NCBI RefSeq assembly: GCF_029892685.1
Contig: NZ_JARXVD010000012.1
Span: 62,001 to 126,000 of the forward strand
DNA length: 64,000 bases
Reading direction: 5' to 3'
Source: Mycobacterium sp. OTB74
Lineage (GTDB): Bacteria; Actinomycetota; Actinomycetes; Mycobacteriales; Mycobacteriaceae
Of the stretch, positions 17,350-25,916 are shown piece by piece. The position numbers and the translations under genes are program-made. Position 1 is the first letter of the stretch. Every line of letters begins with the position of its first letter. The notes beneath the pieces were generated by a model. That model ran no database searches. It saw only the letters and a list, made by a program, of their open reading frames with translations, and was not told where the DNA came from.

Positions 17350-18771
17350 ATGGCCGCGCCCTCACCGACACCACGCTTCGACACCCTGACCCAGCAGTTG
17401 TACCGGCTCGCCAGCCGCGCGACCACGTCCCAGCAACTTGTCCAAAAGTCGCTGGACGCCATCGCCTCCAGCCAGCCGACGCTCAACGCGTTCAGGGTGG
17501 TCTTCACCGAACAAGCACTCGCCGATGCTGCAGAGGCAGATCGATTGCGTGCCGCCGGCAAACAACTTCCGCTGCTCGGCGTGCCCATCGCCATCAAGGA
17601 CGATGTCGACGTCGCCGGGGTGCCCACCCACTTCGGCACGGTAGGTCCGGTTGCGCCGGCCACCGAGGACGCCGAGGTGGTCCGGCGGCTGCGGGCCGTC
17701 GGCGCCGTCATCGTCGGCAAGACAAATACCTGTGAACTCGGGCAGTGGCCGTTCACGAGCGGCCCGGGGTTCGGGCACACCAGGAACCCGTGGTCACGCG
17801 AGCACACCCCGGGTGGCTCGTCCGGTGGCAGCGCCGCGGCCGTCGCGGCCGGATTGGTTACCGCGGCGATCGGCTCGGACGGTGCCGGCAGCGTGCGCAT
17901 CCCCGCGGCCTGGACCCATCTGGTCGGCATCAAGCCGCAGCGCGGGCGCATCTCTACCTGGCCGCTGCCGGAGGCCTTCAACGGGATCACGGTCAATGGA
18001 GTGCTGGCCCGCACCGTGACCGACGCGGCACTCCTGCTGGACGCGGCGTCCGGTAACGCTGTCGGCGACCTGCACCAGCCGCCGCCGATCCAGGCGGCCC
18101 AAGCACTCGGCCAGGCACCGGGACCGCTACGCATCGCGCTATCAACCACGTTCCCGTTCACCTTCTTTGGGGCTCGGTTGCATCCGGAAATCTATGCCGC
18201 CATGAAAACCGTTGCGGGACATCTCGAAGAGCTCGGACACACGGTGCGGCCGTCCGACCCGGACTACGGGTTGCGGTTGTCGTGGAACTTTCTGGCCCGC
18301 TCGACGGCGGGCCTGCTGCCGTGGCATTCACGGCTCGGTCCGGACGTGATGCTGGACAAGCGAACCAAAAGCAACATCCGCACCGGGTGGCTGTTGTCCG
18401 AGTACGCATTACGCGACGCACGCAAGCGGGAGGTCGAGAGCCAGCGTCGAATCGGCTGGATTTTCAACCTGGCCGACGTGGTGCTGGCCCCGACCACTGC
18501 CCTGCCACCGCCGCGAGTCGATGCGTTCGACCGCCTCGGCTCGGTCGGCACCGACCGCGCGACGATCGCGGCCTGCCCGGGGTGCTGGCCGTGGAATGTG
18601 TTGGGTTGGCCATCGATCAACGTCCCGGCCGGCTTCACGTGCGACGGCCTGCCGATCGGCTTACAGCTGATGGGACCGGCCAACAGTGAACCGCTGCTGA
18701 TCTCGCTGGCCGCCAGCCTGGAAGCGATCGGCGGCTGGGCCGGCAAGCAGCCCGACAACTGGTGGTCGTGA
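17350..18771 (+). CDS. amiA2: Amidase signature family enzyme
   Basis: A 473-residue amidase. The Ser-cisSer-Lys triad is visible as Lys in GVPIAIKDDVDVAG, the Gly/Ser-rich PGGSSGGSAAAVAAG, and nucleophile region GSDGAGSVRIPAAW. These enzymes hydrolyse carboxamides; the natural substrate is not identifiable. Location between recO and era, on the opposite strand to both, matches Rv2363 (amiA2). ATG 17350 follows a purine-poor leader, so the start is only moderately certain. Confidence 0.9.
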   Translation: MAAPSPTPRFDTLTQQLYRLASRATTSQQLVQKSLDAIASSQPTLNAFRVVFTEQALADAAEADRLRAAGKQLPLLGVPIAIKDDVDVAGVPTHFGTVGPVAPATEDAEVVRRLRAVGAVIVGKTNTCELGQWPFTSGPGFGHTRNPWSREHTPGGSSGGSAAAVAAGLVTAAIGSDGAGSVRIPAAWTHLVGIKPQRGRISTWPLPEAFNGITVNGVLARTVTDAALLLDAASGNAVGDLHQPPPIQAAQALGQAPGPLRIALSTTFPFTFFGARLHPEIYAAMKTVAGHLEELGHTVRPSDPDYGLRLSWNFLARSTAGLLPWHSRLGPDVMLDKRTKSNIRTGWLLSEYALRDARKREVESQRRIGWIFNLADVVLAPTTALPPPRVDAFDRLGSVGTDRATIAACPGCWPWNVLGWPSINVPAGFTCDGLPIGLQLMGPANSEPLLISLAASLEAIGGWAGKQPDNWWS

Positions 18772-18789
18772 CTGCTGCCTGCAGGCGGC

Positions 18790-19701
18790 TCAAAAACCAA
18801 GCTTGCCAAGCTGTTTGGGGTCACGCTGCCAGTTCTTGGCGATCTTGACCCGCAGGTCCAGATAAACCTTGGTGCCGAGCAGTTTTTCAATCTGGGTACG
18901 TGCGGCGGTACCGACCTCGCGCAGCCGGGAACCGCCCTTACCGATGACGATGCCCTTCTGGCTGTCGCGTTCGACGTAGATGATGGCGTGCACATCGACC
19001 ATCTCACCCTGCTCGGGCGTGCGGCCCTGGCGTTCGCTGATCTCGTCGATCACCACGGCCAGCGAGTGCGGCAGCTCGTCGCGCACCCCTTCAAGCGCGG
19101 CCTCGCGGATGAACTCCGCCATCAGTACTTCTTCAGGCTCATCGGTCAATTCGCCATCCGGATAAAACGCCGGGCCCGGCGGCAGCTTCCCGGCCAGCAC
19201 GTCGATCAGCACATCGACCTGCTCACCCTTGACCGCCGACACCGGAACGATCTCAGCGCTGCCACCGGTGAGTTCGCTGACCGCCAGCAGCTGCGCCGCG
19301 ACCCGATCGCGCGGCACCTTGTCGGTCTTGGTGACCACCACCAACAGCGTGGTTCTCGGTGCGACAGTACGGATCTGCTGATAGATCCAGCGGTCACCCG
19401 GGCCGATGTTCTCGTCGGCCGGGATGCACAAGCAGATGACATCGACCTCGGAATAGGTGTCCTTGACCAACTCGTTGAGCCGCTGCCCGAGCAATGTCCG
19501 CGGGCGGTGCAGACCAGGGGTGTCCACCAGAATGATCTGGAAATCCTCGCGGTGCACGATGCCGCGGATGGTGTGTCGAGTGGTCTGCGGACGGTTCGAG
19601 GTGATGGCCACCTTGGTGCCCACCAGTGCATTGGTAAGCGTGGACTTGCCCGTATTGGGCCGGCCCACCAAACAGACGAAGCCGGAATGAAATTCACTCA
19701 T
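18790..19701 (-). CDS. era: GTPase Era
   Basis: A 303-residue Ras-like GTPase that binds 16S rRNA and assists 30S maturation. G1 is GRPNTGKST, G2 lies in NRPQTTRHTIRG, G3 is DTPGLH, G4 is TKTD and G5 is SAVKG. A C-terminal KH domain is present (KGIVIGKGGSRLREVGTAAR). ATG 19701 lies within the last codons of the upstream CBS-domain gene (8-bp overlap), so translation is coupled. M. tuberculosis has an extra gene (Rv2365c) between the two that is absent here. Confidence 0.97.
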   Translation of the reverse strand: MSEFHSGFVCLVGRPNTGKSTLTNALVGTKVAITSNRPQTTRHTIRGIVHREDFQIILVDTPGLHRPRTLLGQRLNELVKDTYSEVDVICLCIPADENIGPGDRWIYQQIRTVAPRTTLLVVVTKTDKVPRDRVAAQLLAVSELTGGSAEIVPVSAVKGEQVDVLIDVLAGKLPPGPAFYPDGELTDEPEEVLMAEFIREAALEGVRDELPHSLAVVIDEISERQGRTPEQGEMVDVHAIIYVERDSQKGIVIGKGGSRLREVGTAARTQIEKLLGTKVYLDLRVKIAKNWQRDPKQLGKLGF

Positions 19702-21034
19702 CGGTCTCTCCTTCATCCACGGCCTCAACAGGTTCCGGCTCTACCGGGGTCACCAGGACCGTGCCGATGCGGACCCGGCCCCGGTGATCCCGGCCGCCCT
19801 CTGCACGCAACTGCACGTATTTCCCCTCCGGGGATCGTTGCGACGGGAAGGACACCGTGACCTCGGCACCCGGCAGCGGCACCCGGCCCAACTCGTGCGC
19901 GAGTAGGCCGCCGACGGTATCCATGTCCAGGTCATCATCGAGTTCCAGCTCGTAGATTTCGGCCAGATCCTCCAGCGGCAGCCGGGCTGCCACCCGAAAG
20001 CGATTGTCGCCCAGTGCCTCTATCGGCTGCACTTCGTCGGTGTCGTATTCGTCGGCGATCTCACCCACGATCTCCTCGAGCACGTCTTCGATCGAAACCA
20101 GCCCGGCGATCGCACCGTATTCGTCGACCAGCAGCGCCATATGGTTGTGGGTGCGCTGCATCTCGTTGAGCAGATCGTCGAGCGGTTTGGAATCCGGCAC
20201 GAACACCGCCGGCCGCATCAGTTCGGCGACCATGGTGCCGCGGCCACCGTTGGTCGAGTAATAGGTCTGTTGCACAAGGTCTTTGAGATAGACCACGCCG
20301 ACGACGTCGTCGACGTTCTCGCCGATCACCGGAATCCGGGAGTGGCCGCTGCGGACCGCGAGCGAGGTGGCCTGCCCGGCCGACTTGTCGCTTTCGATCC
20401 ACACCATCTCGGTGCGCGGCACCATGACCTCGCGGGCCGCCGTGTCGCCGAGTTCGAACACCGACTTGATCATTCGCCGTTCGTCGTCGGCCACCACGCC
20501 ACGCTGCTGAGCCAGGTCCACCACCTCCAACAGCTCGATCTCGGAGGCGAACGGGCCGTTGCGGAAACCACGACCCGGAGTCAGCGCGTTGCCGATGAGC
20601 ACCAGCAGCCGGCTGATCGGGGTCAACAATACCGAAATGGCCTGCAGCGGAAGCGCCGACAGCAATGAGACGGAATACGCGTGTTGCCGACCCAGGGTTC
20701 GGGGTCCCACACCCATCGCCACGAAGCTGACCACCACCATGATGGCCGCCGCGGCCAGCAACGCCGATCCTCGACTGAGCAACCCGTCGAGATAATCGAC
20801 AAGCAGCACCGTCGCCGTTATTTCGCAGGAAATACGCAGCAGCACAACAAGATTCACATACCGCGGACGTTCGTGGACGATCCGCGCCAAGCGGATTGCC
20901 CCCGGTCGTTCCTCGCGGATCAGCTCATCGACTCGAGCGATGGACACCGTGCTGATGGCGGCGTCGATCGCGGCGAACAGCCCGCCGAGGCCGATCAGCA
21001 CGAGGGCGCCGATCAGCGGCGTCAATCCGGTCAC
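19694..21034 (-). CDS. DUF21/CBS-domain membrane protein (CorC/HlyC family)
   Basis: A 446-residue protein with an N-terminal DUF21 membrane domain (about 1-140, several hydrophobic helices starting LIGALVLIGLGGLFAAIDAA). Two CBS domains follow (about 195-320, including VMVPRTEMVWIE and NHMALLVDEYGAIAGLVSIE), then a C-terminal CorC/HlyC transporter-associated domain (DNRFRVAARLPLEDLAEIYE). Relatives affect magnesium/cobalt efflux. GTG 21034 overlaps the ybeY stop (GTGA, 21031-21034). Corresponds to Rv2366c. Confidence 0.92.
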   Translation of the reverse strand: MTGLTPLIGALVLIGLGGLFAAIDAAISTVSIARVDELIREERPGAIRLARIVHERPRYVNLVVLLRISCEITATVLLVDYLDGLLSRGSALLAAAAIMVVVSFVAMGVGPRTLGRQHAYSVSLLSALPLQAISVLLTPISRLLVLIGNALTPGRGFRNGPFASEIELLEVVDLAQQRGVVADDERRMIKSVFELGDTAAREVMVPRTEMVWIESDKSAGQATSLAVRSGHSRIPVIGENVDDVVGVVYLKDLVQQTYYSTNGGRGTMVAELMRPAVFVPDSKPLDDLLNEMQRTHNHMALLVDEYGAIAGLVSIEDVLEEIVGEIADEYDTDEVQPIEALGDNRFRVAARLPLEDLAEIYELELDDDLDMDTVGGLLAHELGRVPLPGAEVTVSFPSQRSPEGKYVQLRAEGGRDHRGRVRIGTVLVTPVEPEPVEAVDEGETDE

Positions 21035-21567
21035 GGCTGGTCGAAGAACCGCGACTTATCCAGCAGCTGACGGTCTTTCTCGGTCTGCCGGTCCTTGTGG
21101 TAGGCGTGCACCTGATCGGCCACCCACTCCTCGAGCAGTTGCCGCTGCAAGGCGAACATCTCCTTTTCCTCATCCGGCTCGGCGTGGTCGTAGCCCAGCA
21201 GATGCAGCACACCGTGCACGGTGAGCAGCGCCAGCTCGTGACCGAGTGAATGTCCTGCTGTTTCAGCCTGTTTCGCCGCGAACTCCGGACACAGCACAAT
21301 GTCACCGAGCATCGACGGCCCCGGCTCCGGCGCATCCGGACGACCGCCCGGTTCCAGCTCGTCCATCGGGAAACTCATGACATCAGTGGGACCGGGCAGG
21401 TCCATCCACCGCATGTGCAGATCGGCCATCGCGGATTGGTCCACCAGGACCATCGACAGCTCAGCTGCCGGGTTGACGTCCATCTTGGCGATGACGAACC
21501 GCGCCACACTGATCAGTTCGTCCTCAGATACGTCTACACCGGACTCGTTGGAAACCTCGACCGTCAC
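21031..21567 (-). CDS. ybeY: Endoribonuclease YbeY
   Basis: A 178-residue UPF0054 metalloprotein involved in 16S rRNA 3' maturation and late ribosome quality control. The zinc motif HGVLHLLGYDHAEPDEE fits HxxxHxxxxxH, and PTDVMSFPMDE is also typical. GTG 21567 is used; phoH ends 4 bp upstream, and the stop overlaps the following CBS-domain gene. This is the conserved phoH-ybeY-CBS-era order. Confidence 0.96.
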   Translation of the reverse strand: MTVEVSNESGVDVSEDELISVARFVIAKMDVNPAAELSMVLVDQSAMADLHMRWMDLPGPTDVMSFPMDELEPGGRPDAPEPGPSMLGDIVLCPEFAAKQAETAGHSLGHELALLTVHGVLHLLGYDHAEPDEEKEMFALQRQLLEEWVADQVHAYHKDRQTEKDRQLLDKSRFFDQP

Positions 21568-21571
21568 GCTG

Positions 21572-22642
21572 TTACCGCCTCGTCCGGCCGCCGGCTCGGC
21601 GCTGCGAGCGGTTGGCCAGACCGTGCTCGCTCATCTTGGCTTCCGCGGCTTCGTATGCATCGACGATCTCCGAAACCAGCTTGTGCCGCACCACATCTGC
21701 GCTGGTGAGTTCGGCGATGTGGATGTCCTCGATACCGTCGAGGACATGAATCGCCGCCCGCAGCCCCGACCGCGCCCCACCGGGCAGGTCGATCTGGGTC
21801 GTGTCACCGGTGACGACGATCTTGGTCCCAAAACCCAAGCGAGTCAGGAACATTTTCATCTGCTCAGCGGTGGTGTTCTGCGCTTCGTCGAGGATGACGA
21901 AGGCGTCATTAAGGGTCCTACCACGCATGAATGCCAGCGGCGCAACCTCAATGACCCCGGCTGCCATCAGCTTTGGGATCATCTCCGCGTCCATCATGTC
22001 GTGCAATGCGTCGTACAGCGGCCGCAGATACGGATCGATCTTCTCGTTGAGCGTGCCCGGCAGGAAGCCCAACCGCTCCCCGGCCTCAACCGCCGGGCGG
22101 GTCAGGATGATCCGGCTGACCTGTTTGGTCTGTAATGCGCTGACCGCCTTGGCCATTGCCAGATACGTCTTGCCGGTGCCCGCAGGCCCGATACCGAAGA
22201 CGATGGTGTGCGCGTCGATCGCATCGACGTAGTGCTTCTGATTGAGCGTCTTGGGCCGAATAGTCTTGCCGCGCCGCGACAGGATGTCCAGGCTCAGCAC
22301 CGCGGCCGGCGACTCCGTCACCGGGCCGGTTAGCATGCCGACACTTCGGCGGATGACGTCGGGGGTCAGCACCTGGCCGCTGGCGACGATCGCGACGAGC
22401 TCGCTGATGGCGCGTTCCGCCAATGCCACTTCGGCGGGCTGACCGGACAACGACACAGCGTTGCCACGCACGTGGATGTCCGCTGCGAGCAGGTTTTCCA
22501 GGGCCCGCAGATTCTCGTCGGCGGAACCCAACAGGCCCACCACGAGGTCAGGCGGAACATCAATGCTGCTTCGAACCGATGAATCGGGGACATCGTGCTC
22601 AGATGAGCGCGACGAGGCAGCGTTCGTCTCGCGGGGCGTCAC
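21572..22642 (-). CDS. phoH: PhoH-like ATPase
   Basis: A 356-residue PhoH family ATPase. Walker A is GIGPAGTGKTYLAM and Walker B is AFVILDEAQNTTAEQMK; the N-terminal region (about 30-110) resembles a KH-like nucleic-acid-binding module. PhoH proteins often neighbour ybeY and are linked to RNA metabolism. GTG 22642 is the longest reasonable start. It heads the phoH-ybeY-CBS-era operon (Rv2368c position). Confidence 0.94.
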   Translation of the reverse strand: MTPRETNAASSRSSEHDVPDSSVRSSIDVPPDLVVGLLGSADENLRALENLLAADIHVRGNAVSLSGQPAEVALAERAISELVAIVASGQVLTPDVIRRSVGMLTGPVTESPAAVLSLDILSRRGKTIRPKTLNQKHYVDAIDAHTIVFGIGPAGTGKTYLAMAKAVSALQTKQVSRIILTRPAVEAGERLGFLPGTLNEKIDPYLRPLYDALHDMMDAEMIPKLMAAGVIEVAPLAFMRGRTLNDAFVILDEAQNTTAEQMKMFLTRLGFGTKIVVTGDTTQIDLPGGARSGLRAAIHVLDGIEDIHIAELTSADVVRHKLVSEIVDAYEAAEAKMSEHGLANRSQRRAGGRTRR

Positions 22643-22739
22643 GTGGTTTTCGTAGCCTGCTTTCTGGGGTTGTGCTGAGGGCGTTCAGTCTACCGCCGAG
22701 GCGCCGCGGCGCCCAACGAGTTCGCTGGTCATACGCAAT

Positions 22740-22768
22740 GCGGGCGGTACCGATCCGGTACCGCCCGC
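22740..22768 (-). terminator. Strong 13-bp hairpin downstream of a small exported-protein gene
   Basis: GCGGGCGGTACCG and CGGTACCGCCCGC form a perfect 13-bp stem around a 3-nt loop. It starts 14 bp after the stop codon of the 22783-22980 gene on the same strand. There is no T-tract. It should insulate phoH from that gene. Confidence 0.7.
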
Positions 22769-22782
22769 GTGTTCGTCGAAGT

Positions 22783-22980
22783 TCACCGACTCTGGTGCAC
22801 GGTGGTGTCGACCTTGGGTGCCTTCGCCTGGTAGTGGATCTCATCCAGCCAGTTCAGGTTAGAGACGCTGGCCTTGACGACGACCGTTTGCGAGGGTGCT
22901 GCTGCAGCCGGGATGGCCAAACCCACTGCGCCTGCCACCAGGCCACCAACGACCACTGCTGCGTACCCGAAATTCTTCAT
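22783..22980 (-). CDS. Small secreted protein of unknown function
   Basis: The product is 65 residues. A signal peptide (AAVVVGGLVAGAVGLAIPAA, cleavage near AAAAPS) leaves a mature peptide of about 37 residues containing LNWLDEIHYQAKAPKVDTTV. ATG 22980 has a GGAG ribosome binding site 9 bp upstream. It is a monocistronic unit closed by a strong hairpin, upstream and divergent from the esp-like operon. No family recognised. Confidence 0.72.
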   Translation of the reverse strand: MKNFGYAAVVVGGLVAGAVGLAIPAAAAPSQTVVVKASVSNLNWLDEIHYQAKAPKVDTTVHQSR

Positions 22981-23244
22981 TACCGACTCCTACTAACGTT
23001 TCGCGCCCAACACTCGTCGGCCTGTTCCTGCCGACATAGGGTGAAACATAGGTATCCGGCAAATAATTCCGGCCATCCGAAATCTCTTCGACGATGACTA
23101 GAAATCAGGTGTTTCGTATCCGCGTCTGCGACCACAACGCGGCCGAAATTGCCGCAGATCGGGGCTCCTTGGCGCTGTTAGAGTCATGTTCCGACCGGCG
23201 AGGGTCCGCCGCGAATCGATTGTCTTTACCGGGGAGGGTCCTCT

Positions 23245-24942
23245 GTGCCACCGATAACACCGCCTCTCAAGGGTGGCACCCCCTCAGGTAGCCACGGTGG
23301 CGGCAACCACGGAGCACACCCCGCACCACAGCACCCGTCGACACCACCACCAGCCCCACACCCCGCACCACAACACCCGTCCGGACCACCACACTCACAG
23401 ACGCCGCCGCGTCCGCAGACCTCACCCCACCCGCAAAACCCAGCGCACCCCAAGCCCCACCACGATGAGGACTCCAAGCCCAAGGGCCCCCTCGGCAGAA
23501 TCAAGGAGGCCGCCGGCAAGGTCAGAGACCTCGTCGACAAGGCCGGTGAGGCGCTCGACACTGCCGAGGACATCGCCGGGAACGTCAAGAAGCTGATGGA
23601 AGGCAACCCGATGGGTGCCGTCGGGTTGCTGAACGATGCAGGCCAGCTCGCGCAGCTGCTGGCACCGGAGGCCCTCGAGACCCCCATCATTGCGGCGGGC
23701 CTGTCGACTCTTTCGGTGATGTCAGAAGGGTTCGGAGAGGGCAACCCCGATGATGGCCAGGCATTCTCCGACGGCGCCGGGCAGTTCCAGGCAGTCGGCG
23801 ACGGGCTCAGCGGCGCATACCCCAACGAGTGGCACGGTACCGGTTCTTCGGCGTACTCCAATAGAAATGCCGACCAGATCGGTAGCGCCGAGCAGCTTTT
23901 GCAAGCGGACAACCTGGTTGTACAGATCCTGAGCACACAGGCTCAGCAGGTTGGCGCCGGCCGGGATCAGATGGACACCATCTCCACCGCTCTGGGCGCG
24001 ATGGTTCCGATCTGCTTTGCGCTAGAACTCGACATTTTCGGCGGCACCGAAGCATCCCTTGTGCTACAAGGGATTTCAGTTGCCACCGCTCTCGCGGCGG
24101 CCGGTGTGACGATGAATACCATGATTTCTGAATCATCAAGCAACGCAGCGCAATTGCAGCGTGCGGCCACCATGTATCGAACCGCATCGGAGGCCCCGCC
24201 GTTGAACACCATGCCTCCCCCACCGACCTCTGGCAACAAAGGGGGCACCGGCGAACCGTCCAGCCCTTCCGGACCCGGCGGTAGGTCGGAGAACGGCTCC
24301 GGGAACGGATCATGTGCAGGTACCGGTGGCGGATCCAGTCCTGGCGCCGGATCTGGTGCGGGCGGTGGCAGCGGCAGCGCATCAGGCGCGGGTGGCGGGT
24401 CCGCACCAGGTGCGGGGAACGCACCGAGCATGCCGTCGATGCCACAAACGCCCAGCATCCCTACCGGAGCGAGCACCGGCGGGGGCATGGGTGCCATGCC
24501 CTCCCTACCCCAGATGGGTGGCGGTTCCGGTAGTGGTTCAGGTGGCGGTTCAGGAGGGGGGCTGCTCAGCAGCCTCGCCGGGATCGCAAGTCAGGCAGTT
24601 CAGGCCGCGACGCAGGCGGCACAGCAGGCCAAGCAGCAGGACACCACCGCGCAAGACCCGAACGCACAAGACCCGAACGCGCAGGATCCAGACAGGGACA
24701 AAGCCGTCGACCCAAGCGCCGACACAGAGGATTCAGAAGCGCAACCCGGTGACCCGAACCATTCGGGAGCTTCGGCAGGGACGGCATCGCAGGCTGGCCG
24801 TGCCCCCATCCAAGTCTCGTTCGACGACGGCGCCCGCCACGTCGAGATTTCCGTTGTTCCCGAGACGGCCAGGGGTCCCGTTCATGTGAGTCTCGATCCA
24901 GCGAACCTCTCCGCGCCACCGCGCATCACGACTGAAACGTAA
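23245..24942 (+). CDS. EspA/EspE-like ESX type VII secretion-associated protein
   Basis: The product is 565 residues. The N-terminus (1-75) is Pro/His/Gln-rich with near-repeated HPAPQHP segments. A helical region follows (GPLGRIKEAAGKVRDLVDKA), then a core at about 125-310 with the WxG-like turn EWHGTGSSAY and a hydrophobic stretch (VLQGISVATALAAAGVTM). The tail (about 330-450) is Gly/Ser/Pro-rich and then has tandem PNAQD repeats. This order fits ESX-1 substrates of the EspA/EspE family rather than PE/PPE proteins. GTG 23245 follows GGGGAGGG. The two downstream genes resemble EspC/F and EspD/H, reinforcing the call. Expected to be secreted; ESX system not identifiable here. Confidence 0.8.
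   Translation: MPPITPPLKGGTPSGSHGGGNHGAHPAPQHPSTPPPAPHPAPQHPSGPPHSQTPPRPQTSPHPQNPAHPKPHHDEDSKPKGPLGRIKEAAGKVRDLVDKAGEALDTAEDIAGNVKKLMEGNPMGAVGLLNDAGQLAQLLAPEALETPIIAAGLSTLSVMSEGFGEGNPDDGQAFSDGAGQFQAVGDGLSGAYPNEWHGTGSSAYSNRNADQIGSAEQLLQADNLVVQILSTQAQQVGAGRDQMDTISTALGAMVPICFALELDIFGGTEASLVLQGISVATALAAAGVTMNTMISESSSNAAQLQRAATMYRTASEAPPLNTMPPPPTSGNKGGTGEPSSPSGPGGRSENGSGNGSCAGTGGGSSPGAGSGAGGGSGSASGAGGGSAPGAGNAPSMPSMPQTPSIPTGASTGGGMGAMPSLPQMGGGSGSGSGGGSGGGLLSSLAGIASQAVQAATQAAQQAKQQDTTAQDPNAQDPNAQDPDRDKAVDPSADTEDSEAQPGDPNHSGASAGTASQAGRAPIQVSFDDGARHVEISVVPETARGPVHVSLDPANLSAPPRITTET
24651..24690 (+). repeat. 15-bp tandem repeats encoding PNAQD
   Basis: Units of GCAAGACCCGAACGC repeat in frame at 24651 and 24666, with a diverged third copy from 24681. 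They encode repeated Pro-Asn-Ala-Gln-Asp in the C-terminal tail of the EspA/E-like protein and could vary in copy number. Confidence 0.75.
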
Positions 24943-24960
24943 GTCCGAAAGGAGCCACGA

Positions 24961-25275
24961 ATGTCCGGTCAACTCCAGGTGATAACCTCGGAGCTAGGCG
25001 AGCTGTCCACCAAACAATCCGATGCCGCCGCGGGATTCAGCGCGGCCGGGGACACGACTTCCTATGTCGAATGGAATGTGCTGTCCACCCATGGGTTGTT
25101 GTGCATCTCGGCGCAGCAGGCCCTGTGCGCGGCCAACGAGGCCCGTAAATCTGCCTGCGAGAAAATGATGAACAAGTCCAACGATCTGGCCCAGAACCTG
25201 ACCACGGCTGCGTCGCAATACGATCAAACCGACTCGCAAGAAGCGAGCGACCTCAGCAAGCGGATGAATATCTGA
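24961..25275 (+). CDS. EspC/EspF-like type VII secretion target
   Basis: The product is 104 residues, the size of EspC and EspF. It is helical, with STHGLLCISAQQAL matching the region after the turn in EspC/F (THG followed by a helix), and a C-terminal YDQTD, which fits the general type VII export signal YxxxD. It has four Cys, unusual for the family. The ATG has AAGGAG 7 bp upstream and lies 18 bp after the EspA/E-like gene. Expected to be co-secreted with the preceding protein, as EspA and EspC are in M. tuberculosis. Confidence 0.82.
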   Translation: MSGQLQVITSELGELSTKQSDAAAGFSAAGDTTSYVEWNVLSTHGLLCISAQQALCAANEARKSACEKMMNKSNDLAQNLTTAASQYDQTDSQEASDLSKRMNI

Positions 25276-25278
25276 TCA

Positions 25279-25914
25279 ATGCCTGACAATTCTTGGGACG
25301 GCCCCGACGGCGAGTATTCAGACAGCGATCCAGATTTGTTCGGCTACCTGCCGGACTCCGACGCGGAAGACGAAAACGAAGGCGCGTCGGACCTCGACGT
25401 GTTCGGCGGCCACGCAGCCGCCGAGACAACGGCGGGCTACGACGACACTCACGAATTCGAAGATCGAAGTGGCACTGAACATTTCGACGCACATTTCAGC
25501 CTGACGCTGGACACCGATTCGTGCGCTGAGGCACTCGAGGCGCATGACACCGCATCGGCAGCCGAGGACCAGTCGCCCGGTCCGGTGTTGTTCGCGGTAG
25601 CCCATCCGACGGGCACCATCACGGCCCAGGCCACCATTGCCGGCGCCATTCGACGTGTCACGCTTACTCCGCAGGCCACTTCGATGTCCGAGGCCGAACT
25701 AGCCCGCAACATCATGGTCACGGCGAAGCTGGCCAACATGAAGGGCCGAGCGGTGCAGCGCGCGCTGATCGAAGGAATCCTGGAGTCCCAGGGCCTCGAT
25801 CACGAAGAAGTCGAGGCCCTTGTCGAGATGAACGCCGCCGGCCTGCCGACGCCGCGCCAGGCTGACGCCGCGGTGGCCGAGGCCGAGGCGGCTCACCTGC
25901 GTGGCGAGTATTGA
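25279..25914 (+). CDS. EspD/EspH-like ESX-associated protein
   Basis: The product is 211 residues. An acidic N-terminus (many Asp/Glu, WDGPDGEYSDSDPDLFGYLP) precedes a domain with VLFAVAHPTGTITAQATIAG, RRVTLTPQATSMSEAELARN and IMVTAKLANMKGRAVQRALI. This domain aligns by eye with M. tuberculosis EspD (for example its MSESQLASEILVIADLARQK). EspD stabilises EspA and EspC and is itself exported. The gene starts 3 bp after the EspC/F-like stop and ends 2 bp from convergent rsmE, completing an espACD-like operon. Confidence 0.82.
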   Translation: MPDNSWDGPDGEYSDSDPDLFGYLPDSDAEDENEGASDLDVFGGHAAAETTAGYDDTHEFEDRSGTEHFDAHFSLTLDTDSCAEALEAHDTASAAEDQSPGPVLFAVAHPTGTITAQATIAGAIRRVTLTPQATSMSEAELARNIMVTAKLANMKGRAVQRALIEGILESQGLDHEEVEALVEMNAAGLPTPRQADAAVAEAEAAHLRGEY

Positions 25915-25916
25915 CC

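Noticed and set aside
18774..18788. GCCTGCAGGC palindrome between amidase and era
   Set aside because: Only a 5-bp arm without a loop; too weak to call a terminator.
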